DNA from: Aquibium sp. ELW1220
GTDB lineage: Bacteria > Pseudomonadota > Alphaproteobacteria > Rhizobiales > Rhizobiaceae
Assembly (NCBI RefSeq): GCF_030398385.1
Contig: NZ_JAOAOQ010000021.1
Location: 675-64,674 of the forward strand
DNA length: 64,000 nt
Direction: 5' to 3'
The number at the start of each line of letters is the position of its first letter. Positions within the stretch are counted from its first letter, which is position 1. Position numbers and translations under genes: made by a program. The notes under the pieces are model-generated. The model was given only the letters and a program-made list of their open reading frames with translations, did not search any database and was not told the DNA's origin. Shown in pieces: positions 45,805 to 54,975 of this stretch.

Positions 45805-46627
45805 TGCCGCGGCCTCCCTTCAGGCTGGTGGTGCGGTTGAGGATCCAGTCGGCGACGAGGTTGACGGAGATGGCGAGCACGGCGATCGCGGCGGCCGGAA
45901 TCAGCGCCGCCGGAATGCCGAAGACGATGCCTTCCTTGTTCTCGCGCACCATACCGCCCCAGTCGGCCTCCGGCGGCTGGACGCCAAGACCGAGGAAGGA
46001 GAGCGCCGACAGAAACAGCACGGCGAAGATGAAGCGCAGGCCGAGTTCGGAGACGAGCGGCGACAGCGCATTGGGCAGGATCTCGCGGAAGATGATCCAG
46101 CCCCGGCCTTCGCCGCGCAGCTTGGCGGCCTCGACGAAGTCCATGACGTTGATGTCGACCGCGACGGCACGCGACAGGCGGTAGACGCGCGTCGAATCGA
46201 GGATCCCCATCACCAGGATGAGGGTCAGCACTGTGGACGGCAGCACCGACAGGACAACGAGGCCGAAGATCAAGGTCGGGATCGACATCAGGAGATCGAC
46301 GAAGCGCGACAGGATCATGTCGAACCAGCCGCCGATGACTGCGGCGGTGAAGCCGAGGATGGCGCCGAGCGAGAAGGACAACGCAGTGGCAAGACCGGCG
46401 ATGAGCATGGTGGTCTGGGCGCCGAAGAGCATGCGCGACAGCAGGTCGCGGCCGAGATTGTCGGTGCCGAGCCAGTGCTCCGCACTCATCGGTTCCCAGA
46501 CGTCGCCGACGATCTCGCTCAGGCCGTATGGCGCGATGAGCTGGGCGAAGACTGCGGAAAAGACGAGAATGATCGTCAGGAACAGGCCGATGGCCGCCCC
46601 TGGCGGGATGGTCTTCAGGTCAGGCAT
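45797..46627 (-). CDS. Peptide-type ABC transporter permease (DppC-like)
   Basis: A 276-residue permease with five to six membrane segments and the segment HWLGTDNLGRDLLSRMLFGAQ typical of DppC/OppC. The EAA loop is FVEAAKLRGEGRGWIIFREILPNALSPLV. It pairs with the DppB-like permease encoded ten bases upstream. Confidence 0.92.
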   Translation of the reverse strand: MPDLKTIPPGAAIGLFLTIILVFSAVFAQLIAPYGLSEIVGDVWEPMSAEHWLGTDNLGRDLLSRMLFGAQTTMLIAGLATALSFSLGAILGFTAAVIGGWFDMILSRFVDLLMSIPTLIFGLVVLSVLPSTVLTLILVMGILDSTRVYRLSRAVAVDINVMDFVEAAKLRGEGRGWIIFREILPNALSPLVSELGLRFIFAVLFLSALSFLGLGVQPPEADWGGMVRENKEGIVFGIPAALIPAAAIAVLAISVNLVADWILNRTTSLKGGRGNG

Positions 46628-46637
46628 CGATGTCCCC

Positions 46638-47594
46638 TCACTTCGGATGCCTCAGGCGCGGATTGGCTAGGATGGCGGCGATGTCGGCGATGATGTTGAG
46701 GCCGATGTAGACGGCCGCGAAGATGAGGCCGACCGCCTGCACGACGGGTACGTCGCGTTTGGAGACGTGGTCGACGAGATATTGGCCCATGCCGGGATAG
46801 ACGAAGATCACCTCCACCACGACCACCCCGACGATGAGGAAAGCGAGGTTGAGCATGATGACGTTGACGATGGGCGCGATGGCGTTCGGGAAGGCGTGCT
46901 TGCGGATGATGTCGAAGCTCGACAGGCCCTTCAGCTCGGCGGTCTCGATATAGGCCGACTGCATGACGTTGAGGATCGCCGCCCGCGTCATGCGCATCAT
47001 GTGTGCGAGCACGACGAGCACCAGAACGGTGGCGGGGAGCACGATGGCGTTCAGCTTGTCGGCCAGCGGCATGCCGCCATAGACGGTCGAGATCGACGGA
47101 AACCACTGCATCTTCACGGCCACGAAGAAGATCAGCAGGTAGCCGATGAAGAACTCCGGCAGCGAGGTCGAGGCCAGGGCGAAGCCCGAGATGGCCTTGT
47201 CGATCGGGCCGTTGCGGTAGCGCACCGCCAGCAGGCCGAGCATGACCGCCAGCGGGACCGAGACGATGGCGGCCCAGAAGGCGAGGAACAGGGTGTTCCA
47301 CAGGCGCGGCATCAGTGTCGACGCGATGGGCTGGCGCGTGGTGAGCGCGGTGCCGAGATCGCCGGTGAGCACGCCGCCGAGCCAGGAGAAATAGCGCACG
47401 ATCGCGGGATCGTTGAGGCCGAGTTCCTTGCGCAGGTTGGCCAGCGCCTCGGGCGTGGCGGATTGTCCGAGGATGGACTGCGCGACGTCGCCGGGGAGAA
47501 TCTGCGTGCCGGCGAAGATGAGCACCGACACGGCGAAGAGGAGGAGAACGCCCAGCGCAATGCGCTGGGCGATCAGGGTCAGGATGGGCGACAC
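46638..47594 (-). CDS. Peptide-type ABC transporter permease (DppB-like)
   Basis: A 318-residue permease of the DppB/OppB type: N-terminal helix followed by GTQILPGDVAQSILGQSATPEALANLRKELGLNDPAIVRYFSWLGGVLTGDLGTALTTRQP, then five helices and the EAA loop YIETAELKGLSSFDIIRKHAFPNAIAPIV. It forms the channel with the downstream permease. A 16-base gap separates it from the binding protein gene. Confidence 0.92.
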   Translation of the reverse strand: MSPILTLIAQRIALGVLLLFAVSVLIFAGTQILPGDVAQSILGQSATPEALANLRKELGLNDPAIVRYFSWLGGVLTGDLGTALTTRQPIASTLMPRLWNTLFLAFWAAIVSVPLAVMLGLLAVRYRNGPIDKAISGFALASTSLPEFFIGYLLIFFVAVKMQWFPSISTVYGGMPLADKLNAIVLPATVLVLVVLAHMMRMTRAAILNVMQSAYIETAELKGLSSFDIIRKHAFPNAIAPIVNVIMLNLAFLIVGVVVVEVIFVYPGMGQYLVDHVSKRDVPVVQAVGLIFAAVYIGLNIIADIAAILANPRLRHPK

Positions 47595-47610
47595 GGCTCT
47601 GTCGACCGTA

Positions 47611-49197
47611 TCACGCCTTCACCCAGCAACGGGCGAGCGCGTAGCCGTCCATCAGCTCGTGGTTCACGCCGGCGCCATAGCCGCCGACCTTGTCGTTGAT
47701 GGCGTCGATGTACTGGTTGAACATCGGCAGGATCAGGCCGCCTTCGTCGCGGACGATGATGCCCATCTCGCGGTAGAGGTTCTTGCGCTTGTCCTGGTCG
47801 AGTTCGGCACGCGCCTCGATGAGGAGCTTGTCGAACTTCTCGTTGAAGAAGCGCGTGTCGTTCCAGTCGGCGCTCGACAGGTATGCGGTCGAGTACATCT
47901 GGTCCTGGGTCGGACGGCCGCCCCAGTAGGAGGTGGAGAAGGGCTGCTTGTTCCAGACTTCCGACCAGTAGCCGTCGCCGGGCTCGCGCTTCACCTCGAT
48001 GGTGATGCCGGCCTTGGCGCAGGTCTGCTGATAGAGCTGGGCAGCGTCGACGGCGCCCGGGAAGGCCACTTCCGAGGTGCGCAGCAGGACCGGGCCGTCA
48101 TGGCCGGACTTCTTGTAGTGGAAGGCGGCCTTGTCCGGGTCGTAGGTGCGCTGCTCGATGTCGTCGGCAAACAGCGGGTAGGACGAGTTGATCGGGAAGT
48201 CGTTGCCGACCGAGCCGTAGCCACGCAGGATCTTGTCGACCATCTCCTCGCGGTCCATGGCGAGCTTGAGGGCCATGCGCAGGTCGGCGTTGTCGAAGGG
48301 ACCGGTGTTGCAATGCATGATGAAGACGTAGTGGCCGGGCCCGGAGACCGTCTTGATCTCGATGCCGGGCACGCGCTTGATCAGGTCGACGATCTTGGGC
48401 TCGACGCGGTTGATCATGTGGACCTGTCCGCCCTGCAGGGCGGAGGTGCGCGCCGTCGGGTCGTTGACGACGATGATCTCGACCTGGTCGGCAAAGCCTT
48501 CCTTGTCCGGCTGCCAGTAGTTGGCGAAGCGCTCGCCGACGTAGCGGACGCCCGGCTCGTTGACGGCCACCTTGTAGGAACCGGCCGAGATGCCGGCGTC
48601 AGGGGCGTCCTTGCCGCCGTTCGGCTGGATGATCAGATGGTAGTCGGCCATCAGGTAGGGCAGGTCGGCGTTCGGCTCCTTGAGCGTGATGACCACGTCG
48701 CGGCCGTCGGCCTTCATGGATTCGATGCCGCGCATGATGCCGAGCGCGCCGGACTTGGACTCTTCGTTGGAGTGGCGCTCGAGCGTGGCGACCACGTCCT
48801 CGGCGGTGACGGTCTTGCCGTTGTGGAACTCGACGTCCTGGCGGATCTTGAAGGTCCACACCTTGGCGTCGTCGGACGCGCCGAACTCTTCTGCGAGGCG
48901 GTTCTCGAGGCCGCCGGGCGCCAGCGCGACGAGATATTCGCCCCAGCACTTGGCGAAGTTGAAGGGAACCTGGCTCAGGAAGGTCGCCGGGTCGAGGCTG
49001 TTGGTCGCCTCGCCGCCCTGCAGGCCGGCCTTGAGGATGCCACCGCGGACGGGCGTCTGCGCAAGCGCCGCGCTCGACAGGAGCATGTTGGCGAAGGGCG
49101 CGGTTATACCGAGCGCCGCGGCCCGACCCAAAAAGTCACGACGGCTCAGGCGGCCCATCGCCACGTGACGGCTCAGGAATTCGAGTTCATTCGACAT
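47611..49197 (-). CDS. Peptide-type ABC transporter substrate-binding protein with Tat signal
   Basis: A 528-residue family 5 solute-binding protein. Its leader has a twin-arginine motif (RLSRRDFLGRAAALG) with a hydrophobic stretch and AxA site (SSAALA), so it is exported folded. The mature part has DPATFLSQVPFNFAKCWGEYLV, KIRQDVEFHNGKTVTAEDVVATLE and AKAGITIEVKREPGDGYWSEVWNK. A Tat leader is less common than Sec for this family. The start MSNELEF has the site GAGGAG. Upstream lies a CocE/NonD hydrolase gene on the same strand, hinting at uptake of an ester- or amide-linked amino acid or peptide. Confidence 0.92.
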   Translation of the reverse strand: MSNELEFLSRHVAMGRLSRRDFLGRAAALGITAPFANMLLSSAALAQTPVRGGILKAGLQGGEATNSLDPATFLSQVPFNFAKCWGEYLVALAPGGLENRLAEEFGASDDAKVWTFKIRQDVEFHNGKTVTAEDVVATLERHSNEESKSGALGIMRGIESMKADGRDVVITLKEPNADLPYLMADYHLIIQPNGGKDAPDAGISAGSYKVAVNEPGVRYVGERFANYWQPDKEGFADQVEIIVVNDPTARTSALQGGQVHMINRVEPKIVDLIKRVPGIEIKTVSGPGHYVFIMHCNTGPFDNADLRMALKLAMDREEMVDKILRGYGSVGNDFPINSSYPLFADDIEQRTYDPDKAAFHYKKSGHDGPVLLRTSEVAFPGAVDAAQLYQQTCAKAGITIEVKREPGDGYWSEVWNKQPFSTSYWGGRPTQDQMYSTAYLSSADWNDTRFFNEKFDKLLIEARAELDQDKRKNLYREMGIIVRDEGGLILPMFNQYIDAINDKVGGYGAGVNHELMDGYALARCWVKA

Positions 49198-49351
49198 TGA
49201 TTGCTCCTCGCTGTGAAACTGTTGCCCCTGGCCCATTCTATTGGGCTCTGTGTGACAAGGATATTGCCGCCAAGAAGACCTCAGCGGCAAGACCGAAAGC
49301 GACATTCCGTGACGTAATCGACGTGTCGCGTTTGGGCGGGCGGTGGCGTGA

Positions 49352-51364
49352 TCAGATCAGATCGCGTTTGATTTTATTGCTGAATTGTCGGGAGAACACA
49401 ACCCTTGCACCCTCGAATGCATCTATGCGGCCCTCCAGGTGGAAAAACTCCGCGTCGGATCGCATGCTGGTGAAAGTCTCGGTGCGCAGCTGCCAGTCGC
49501 CGCGTCCAAGCGTTTCCGTCCAGTGCGTCGCACCGCTTGCGGACAGGGGATCGGCCGGATCGATCGTCCAGGTCTCGCGCGCCACGGTGCCGTTCTCCAA
49601 CCCGTGGTCGAGGTCGCGGGCGTCGCCGAAATCGTCCTCGATGGACAGCGTCACGAGACCGGTGGCCGGATCGCGCGTGACCTCGCGCCGGTTCGAAGCC
49701 TTGCGGATGGTCTCGGTGGCCCAGGGCGTGGCGCCTTCCGGTTCCTCGAAGCGCCACTCGTCGCCGCCCATGCCCGATGTCCGCACCGGCAGGTCGAGCG
49801 CGGCCTCGTGCAGGGTCAGCGTCACGGGCTCGGGCGAGGGCCAGACGAGCGGCCAGTAGGTCGAGGAGACGGCGACGCGCAGCCGGTGCCCCGGCTTGAC
49901 CGAATAGGCGACGTCGTCGAGGCGGAGCGAGACGTCCATGACCTCGCCCGGCACGACGGCCTGCGGGAACTCGCGCGAGGCGCGGTGACAGAGATTCATC
50001 ACGCCATAGGTGATGCGGGTCGAGGCGCCGTCCGGCTGGACGTCGCAGAGGCGGACCGCCACCATCGCCACCGGTCGGTCGGCGGAGACCTTCATGCGCA
50101 GCACGGGGCCGCCGACCACGTCGAGATCGGCGTCGAGGACCGGGCCGTCGAAGCAGACGGATTTCTCGTCGTCGACGCGCTGGTCGCCCGGCAGTTCGGG
50201 GCCGAGCCAGATGGCGCAGTATTCGCCCCCCGCCATCCCGCAATCCTGGGGCGTCGACACGGCGACGCCGAGCGGCACCGCATCGCCGATGGCCAGCGTG
50301 CCGCCCGGGTAGAGCGTCAGCGTCTGCTTACCGATCGCCGGCGACGGCCAATTGCTCTCGGCGATCCAGCGACCCGGCCGTTCCTCGTACCAGTCGCGCG
50401 GCGGGACCGAGTCCATCAGATAGAGCCGCATGGCGGGGTCGTTCTCGACGCCGGTGTCGGCGCCCTTCAGCCAGCGGTCCCACCAGCGCAGCGCCTCCTG
50501 CAGGAAGCCGATCGCCGGCTTGGGCACGGCGAAATGCGGGTATTTGTGGATCCAGGGACCGACGATGCCTTTGGCGGGCGCGTTGGTGATGCCGGTGACG
50601 AGGCGCGAGACGGCGTTCTTGTAGGCGTCGCCCCACCCGCCGATGGCGAGCGTCGCCGCTTTGATCCGGGAAAAATCCTCGCAGACCGAGCCGCGCTTCC
50701 AGTAGGCGTCCCGGTGCTGGTGGGAGAGCCAGAGGGCCGGCAGGAAGGGCTCGTTCTCCAGCCGCTCCAGCCACATGTCGCGCCAGCGCTCGCCCACGAT
50801 CGCCGGATCGGGCGAACGAGAGGAGTAAGCGAGCATGGTGGCGCCCCAGCCCTGGTTCTCGTTGAGCAGCAGCCCGCCCTTGTAGTGGATGTCGTCGGCA
50901 TAGCGGTCGTCGGTCGAGCAGAGCGTGACGATGGCCTTCAGCGCGTCCGGCTGCATGGCGGCCACCTGCAGCGCATTGAAGCCGCCCCAGGAGATGCCCA
51001 TCATGCCGACGCGGCCGTTGCACCAGGGCTGCGCGGCCGCCCAGGCGATGACGTCGCAGGCGTCCTGCAGCTCCTGCTCGGAATACTCGTCCTCCATCAG
51101 CCCTTCGGAATCGCCGTTGCCGCGCATGTCGACGCGCAGGCAGGCGTAGCCGTGGCCGGCAAAGTAAGGATGGGTGAGGTTGTCGCGCGCGGTGGTGCCG
51201 TCGCGCTTGCGGTAGGGCAGGTGCTCCAGGATCACCGGCACGGGATCCGCCTCCGCATCCTCGGGTATCCAGGCACGCACCGACAGGCGGCAGCCGTCGG
51301 GCATGACGATGCCGAGATCGGGATGTTCGACGACCTTGCGGGGAAATTCGGTGACGATCTTCAT
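49352..51364 (-). CDS. CocE/NonD-family hydrolase (X-Pro dipeptidyl-peptidase fold)
   Basis: A 670-residue serine hydrolase: alpha/beta domain with the nucleophile Ser125 in MMGISWGGFNAL, a helical cap, and a C-terminal jelly-roll domain (about residues 440-600, HRLRVAVSSTYWPLVWPSPE). Relatives include cocaine esterase, alpha-amino acid ester hydrolase and X-Pro dipeptidyl-peptidase. No signal peptide is visible. It is 154 bases upstream of the ABC binding protein on the same strand, so it probably belongs to the same regulon and processes the imported compound. The substrate is not known. Confidence 0.87.
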   Translation of the reverse strand: MKIVTEFPRKVVEHPDLGIVMPDGCRLSVRAWIPEDAEADPVPVILEHLPYRKRDGTTARDNLTHPYFAGHGYACLRVDMRGNGDSEGLMEDEYSEQELQDACDVIAWAAAQPWCNGRVGMMGISWGGFNALQVAAMQPDALKAIVTLCSTDDRYADDIHYKGGLLLNENQGWGATMLAYSSRSPDPAIVGERWRDMWLERLENEPFLPALWLSHQHRDAYWKRGSVCEDFSRIKAATLAIGGWGDAYKNAVSRLVTGITNAPAKGIVGPWIHKYPHFAVPKPAIGFLQEALRWWDRWLKGADTGVENDPAMRLYLMDSVPPRDWYEERPGRWIAESNWPSPAIGKQTLTLYPGGTLAIGDAVPLGVAVSTPQDCGMAGGEYCAIWLGPELPGDQRVDDEKSVCFDGPVLDADLDVVGGPVLRMKVSADRPVAMVAVRLCDVQPDGASTRITYGVMNLCHRASREFPQAVVPGEVMDVSLRLDDVAYSVKPGHRLRVAVSSTYWPLVWPSPEPVTLTLHEAALDLPVRTSGMGGDEWRFEEPEGATPWATETIRKASNRREVTRDPATGLVTLSIEDDFGDARDLDHGLENGTVARETWTIDPADPLSASGATHWTETLGRGDWQLRTETFTSMRSDAEFFHLEGRIDAFEGARVVFSRQFSNKIKRDLI

Positions 51365-51484
51365 GGGAGCCCTCTTCGCTGGCCGCAGTCAGCCACGGAG
51401 AGACCGTCCCGCGCAATGCGCCAACGCGACGGCGACGTTGGCGATTGCGGCGCGGGATGCGGGAAGGCGACCGTCGTCGCGCCT

Positions 51485-52078
51485 TCAGTTCAACGGAATG
51501 TCGTTGTCGTCCTTGCTGTCCTGATAGATCGCGGAGAGTTCGTCATAGGTCCCGGCGATGGCTGCGATGCGGGCCTCGACGCGGACGCGTTCGGGCTCGG
51601 GCAGCGCAGCGGCGAGCCTGCGGATCGAATAGCTTTTCCAGAACTCGTTCTCGGCGGCATATCCGCCCGGGTCCAGCGTGAAGACCTCCTTCAGGATCTT
51701 CAGGTCGTGCGGAATGGCGAAGGCGTCGCGTGAGTCCTCGTGGCTGAACAGGTAGTAGAAATTGTCGAAGCCGGTCCAGGTGATGGCCGAGAGGCAGAGC
51801 GAGCAGGGCTCGTGGGTGGCGATGAAGATGCAGTCGCCGGTGGCTGGTCGTGTCTCCTTCGGCATCTCGTAGAAGCGCTTCAGCGCGTGAACCTCGCCGT
51901 GCCAGAGCGGGTTTTCCAGCTCGTTGTTGGTCTCGGCGAGCACCAGCGAACCATCGGCCTTGTTGAGGATTGCCGCGCCGAAGAGCTTGTTGCCCTTCTT
52001 CACGCCGGCCGCGGTCAGCGGCACCACGTCCCTCTCGATCACGTCGAGCAGGCGGTCCAGCAGGGCGGCGTCGGTCAT
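51485..52078 (-). CDS. Zinc-dependent nucleoside/purine deaminase-family protein of the ureide operon
   Basis: A 197-residue cytidine/guanine deaminase-fold protein. The zinc motifs are WHGEVHAL (H-x-E) and EPCSLCLSAI (PCxxC). It is longer than guanine deaminase or TadA, with an extra C-terminal helical segment (IRRLAAALPEPERVRVEARIAAIAG). Its ATG overlaps the stop of allA by four bases, so it is coupled to ureide genes. It may act on guanine, a purine nucleoside or a ureide. The position argues for a purine-pathway step that is not otherwise covered. Confidence 0.82.
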   Translation of the reverse strand: MTDAALLDRLLDVIERDVVPLTAAGVKKGNKLFGAAILNKADGSLVLAETNNELENPLWHGEVHALKRFYEMPKETRPATGDCIFIATHEPCSLCLSAITWTGFDNFYYLFSHEDSRDAFAIPHDLKILKEVFTLDPGGYAAENEFWKSYSIRRLAAALPEPERVRVEARIAAIAGTYDELSAIYQDSKDDNDIPLN

Positions 52079-52587
52079 GCGCGGGTTCCTTCGGGAAGGG
52101 TGACGAGGAAGGGCTCCTCGAAGTGGTGTTCCTCGAGGTTGCTGCCGTCGCCGCCGCGGTCGACGACGAGGAAGTCCTGCGGCGCGCCGATCGGCGTCAG
52201 CACGGCGTGCCAGCGGCCGGCGGGATAGTTCACGCCCTGGCCGGGGCGGGTGACGAAGGCGTGCGGCGTGCCGGGGCTTCCATCGGGAGCATCTGGGCAG
52301 ACGACCACGAGGAAGGGCGCAGGCGTCAGCGGCATGAAGGCCTGGCTGCCGAGCGGATGGCGCTCGACCAGCGTCAGTTCGAGCGGGAAGGCATAGGGCG
52401 TGCCCTTGAAGATGGAGACCAGCACACGGGCGTTCGGCCCGTTCGTCTCCACCTTCGCAAGGTCGTGGTAGCGCTCGCAGCGGCCGCCATTGATCGGATA
52501 GTGATGCGCGCCGTCGGTTTCGATGACGTCGCCGTAGGGGGCGAAGGCCTCGCGGGTGAGGGGGGTGGCGCGGATGGTGCGGGTCAT
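52075..52587 (-). CDS. allA: Ureidoglycolate lyase
   Basis: A 170-residue cupin-type enzyme that splits ureidoglycolate into glyoxylate and urea. REAFAPYGDVIE, YPINGGRCERYHDLAKVE, ERHPLGSQAFMPL and PGQGVNYPAGRWHAVLTPIG are the family hallmarks, including the metal-binding cupin residues. It is expressed with allE, the allantoinase fusion and the deaminase. It is separated from allE by a strong hairpin. Confidence 0.93.
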   Translation of the reverse strand: MTRTIRATPLTREAFAPYGDVIETDGAHHYPINGGRCERYHDLAKVETNGPNARVLVSIFKGTPYAFPLELTLVERHPLGSQAFMPLTPAPFLVVVCPDAPDGSPGTPHAFVTRPGQGVNYPAGRWHAVLTPIGAPQDFLVVDRGGDGSNLEEHHFEEPFLVTLPEGTRA

Positions 52588-52615
52588 GCGGCGCCTTCCC
52601 CTGCCCGGACCGGCA

Positions 52616-52682
52616 TACCCCCACCCCTTACCCTGCCGGGGCGAGACGAGCGGCTCGCCCCGGCAGGGTAAGGGGTGGGGGG
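52616..52682. repeat. Perfect 28-base inverted repeat between allE and allA
   Basis: CCCCCACCCCTTACCCTG... (52618-52645) pairs perfectly over 28 bases with 52654-52681 around an 8-base loop ACGAGCGG. There is no T run on either strand, so it is a repeat-type hairpin, not a terminator. Related words occur again at 59560-59600. Confidence 0.88.
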
Positions 52683-52702
52683 CACGCCCACAGACCTCGC
52701 GC

Positions 52703-53536
52703 TCATCGGACGCCCAGCTTCGCGTGCCGGTTGACGTCCTTGTAGAGCAGGTAGCGGAAGTTCGACGGGCCGCCAGCGTAGCAGGCCTGGGGGCAGAAGG
52801 CGCGCAGCCACATGTAGTCGCCGGCCTCGACCTCCACCCAGTCCTGGTTGAGCCGGTAGACGCCCTTGCCCTCGAGCACGTAGAGCCCGTGCTCCATCAC
52901 ATGCGTCTCCATGAAGGGGATCACGGCGCCGGGCGCGATGGTGACGATGTTGACGTGCATGTCGTAGCGCAGGTCTTCGGGGTCGACGAAGCGGGTCGTG
53001 GCCCAGCGGCCTTCGGTGCCGGGCATCGCGTTGGGCGCGACGTCGGAGTCGCTGGCAAAGACCGGATCGGGCAGCGCCAGTCCCTCGACGGGCTCGTAGG
53101 CCTTGCGGATCCAGTGGAAGCGGACGGGGGCAGTGCCGGCATTGCGCGCGGTCCAGCGGGAGGAGGGCGGCAGATAGGCATAGCCGCCGGAGGAGAGTAC
53201 GCGCGGGATGCCGTCCAGCGTCACCGTCAGTTCGCCCTCGACCACGAAAAGCACGCCCTCCGCGCGCGGGTCGGGTTCGGGACGGTTGCTGCCGCCGCCA
53301 GGCGCCAACTCCATGATGTATTGCGAGAAGGTCTCGGCGAAGCCCGACAGCGGGCGCGACAGGATCCAGACCCGCGTCTTCTCCCAGAAGGGCAGGTAGC
53401 TGGTGACGATGTCGCTCATCACGCCCTTGGGAATGACGGCATAGGCGGTGGTGAAGACGGCGCGGCCGGTCAGCAGTTGCGACTGTGGCGGCAGGCCGCC
53501 ATGCGGGGCGTAGTAGGAACGGGCGGCTTCGGTCAT
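52703..53536 (-). CDS. allE: (S)-ureidoglycine aminohydrolase
   Basis: A 277-residue bicupin protein. The second cupin carries the Mn-binding histidines in MHVNIVTIAPGAVIPFMETHVMEHGLYVLEGKGVYRLN, and the terminal motif MWLRAFCPQACYAGGPSNFRYLLYKDVNRH is typical. It releases ammonia from ureidoglycine to give ureidoglycolate, the substrate of AllA. Its ATG overlaps the stop of the allantoinase fusion gene by four bases. allC (allantoate amidohydrolase) is not in the window. Confidence 0.92.
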   Translation of the reverse strand: MTEAARSYYAPHGGLPPQSQLLTGRAVFTTAYAVIPKGVMSDIVTSYLPFWEKTRVWILSRPLSGFAETFSQYIMELAPGGGSNRPEPDPRAEGVLFVVEGELTVTLDGIPRVLSSGGYAYLPPSSRWTARNAGTAPVRFHWIRKAYEPVEGLALPDPVFASDSDVAPNAMPGTEGRWATTRFVDPEDLRYDMHVNIVTIAPGAVIPFMETHVMEHGLYVLEGKGVYRLNQDWVEVEAGDYMWLRAFCPQACYAGGPSNFRYLLYKDVNRHAKLGVR

Positions 53537-54975
53537 GCGGGCAACCTGTCCTTCAGGCGAAGCAGCGCGATGCGTTCGACCTGCCGGCAGGCGGTGGCGA
53601 ACTCCTCCTCGCGCGTGTTGGCGATGCGCCGTTCGAAGGCGGCGAGAATATCGGCCTTCGTCAGGCCCTTCACGGCGATGATGAACGGGAAGCCGAAGCG
53701 GTCGACATAGGCCGAGTTGAGTTCGGTGAAGCGGGCACGCTCGGCATCGGTCAGCGCGTCGAGCCCGGCCGAGGCTTGCTCGGCGCTGGACTCGGCAGTG
53801 AGGCGCTTCGCCTGCGCAAGCTTGCCGGCGAGATCGGGATGCGCCTTCAGCACCCCGAGTCGCTCGTCCTCGCCTGCGGAGCGGAACATGCGGGCGAGCG
53901 CGTTGTGCAGCCCGCCAGCGGAATCATGCGCGGGTCCGAGTTCCAGCTTCCAGGCACGTTCGGCGATCCAGGGCGAATGTTCGAAGACGCCGCCGAAGGC
54001 TGCGACGAAGGCCGCCTCGTCCATGCGCGAAGGGCGCAGTGCCGGCTCCCGGTAGGGATGATGCTCCGCCCAGTGGCGGGCAATGTCGATGCGCCTGGCG
54101 ACCCAGACCTTCTCGTGGTCCTGCACGTAGTCGATGAAGCGCTTCAGCGCAGCGGCGCGGCCGGGGCGGCCGATCAGGCGGCAGTGCAGGCCGATGTTCA
54201 TCATGCCTGCGCGGCCGGTCTCTCCTTCGGCATAGAGCGTGTCGAAGGCATCCTTGAGGTAGGTGAAGAACTGGTCGCCCTCGGTAAAGCCGGCCTGGAT
54301 GGCGAAGCGCATGTCGTTGGCGTCGAGCGTGTAGGGGATGACGAGCTGCGGCGAGATCGCGTTGCCATGGCCGTCATGGTCGAGCCAGTAGGGCAGGTCG
54401 TCGTCATAGGTGTCGGAGATGTAGGCAAAGCCGCCTTCCTCGCAGGCAAGGCGGACGGAATTGACCGAGGTGCGGCCCAGATAGAGGCCCGCCGGACGTT
54501 CGCCGACGACTTCGGCATGCAGGCGGATCGCCTCGATCAGGTCGGTGCGCTCGGTCTCGGGATCGTGGTCGCGGTAATCGATCCAGCGCAGGCCGTGGCT
54601 CGCGATCTCCCAGCCGGCCTCCTGCATGGCGGCGACCTGGTCGGGCGAGCGGGCGAGCGCGGAGGCGACGCCGTAGACCGTGACAGGGACATTCGCCGCC
54701 GTGAACATGCGGTGCAGCCGCCAGAAGCCGGCGCGGGCGCCGTATTCGTAGATCGATTCCATGTTCCAGTGGCGCTTGCCCGGCCAGGGCTGGGCGCCGG
54801 TGATCTCGGACAGGAAGGCCTCGGACGCCGCGTCGCCGTGCAGAACGCAGTTCTCGCCGCCTTCCTCGTAGTTGACGACGAACTGGACGCAGATGCGTGC
54901 GCCGCCCGGCCATTTCGGGTCCGGCGGATTGGCGCCGTAGCCGCGCATGTCGCGGGGATATCGTACTGCGGTCAT
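53533..54975 (-). CDS. Allantoinase (PuuE) fused to OHCU decarboxylase (UraD)
   Basis: A 480-residue fusion. Residues about 1-310 are a polysaccharide deacetylase-type allantoinase (YPRDMRGYG, VNYEEGGENCVLHGD, EIASHGLRWIDYRDH, IGLHCRLIGRPGRAAAL). Residues about 320-480 are a UraD-like decarboxylase with the signature His333 in FEHSPWIAERAW, followed by LKAHPDLAGKLA and YVDRFGFPFIIAVKG. It therefore makes allantoin from OHCU and opens it to allantoate. The ATG at 54975 is chosen over a GTG five codons upstream. It starts the leftward ureide operon. Confidence 0.93.
   Translation of the reverse strand: MTAVRYPRDMRGYGANPPDPKWPGGARICVQFVVNYEEGGENCVLHGDAASEAFLSEITGAQPWPGKRHWNMESIYEYGARAGFWRLHRMFTAANVPVTVYGVASALARSPDQVAAMQEAGWEIASHGLRWIDYRDHDPETERTDLIEAIRLHAEVVGERPAGLYLGRTSVNSVRLACEEGGFAYISDTYDDDLPYWLDHDGHGNAISPQLVIPYTLDANDMRFAIQAGFTEGDQFFTYLKDAFDTLYAEGETGRAGMMNIGLHCRLIGRPGRAAALKRFIDYVQDHEKVWVARRIDIARHWAEHHPYREPALRPSRMDEAAFVAAFGGVFEHSPWIAERAWKLELGPAHDSAGGLHNALARMFRSAGEDERLGVLKAHPDLAGKLAQAKRLTAESSAEQASAGLDALTDAERARFTELNSAYVDRFGFPFIIAVKGLTKADILAAFERRIANTREEEFATACRQVERIALLRLKDRLPA

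Noticed and set aside
44056-45840. 594-codon plus-strand frame over the fused ATPase gene
   Set aside because: Low-complexity His/Arg/Gly/Val product lacking motifs; the minus strand encodes two complete ATPase domains.
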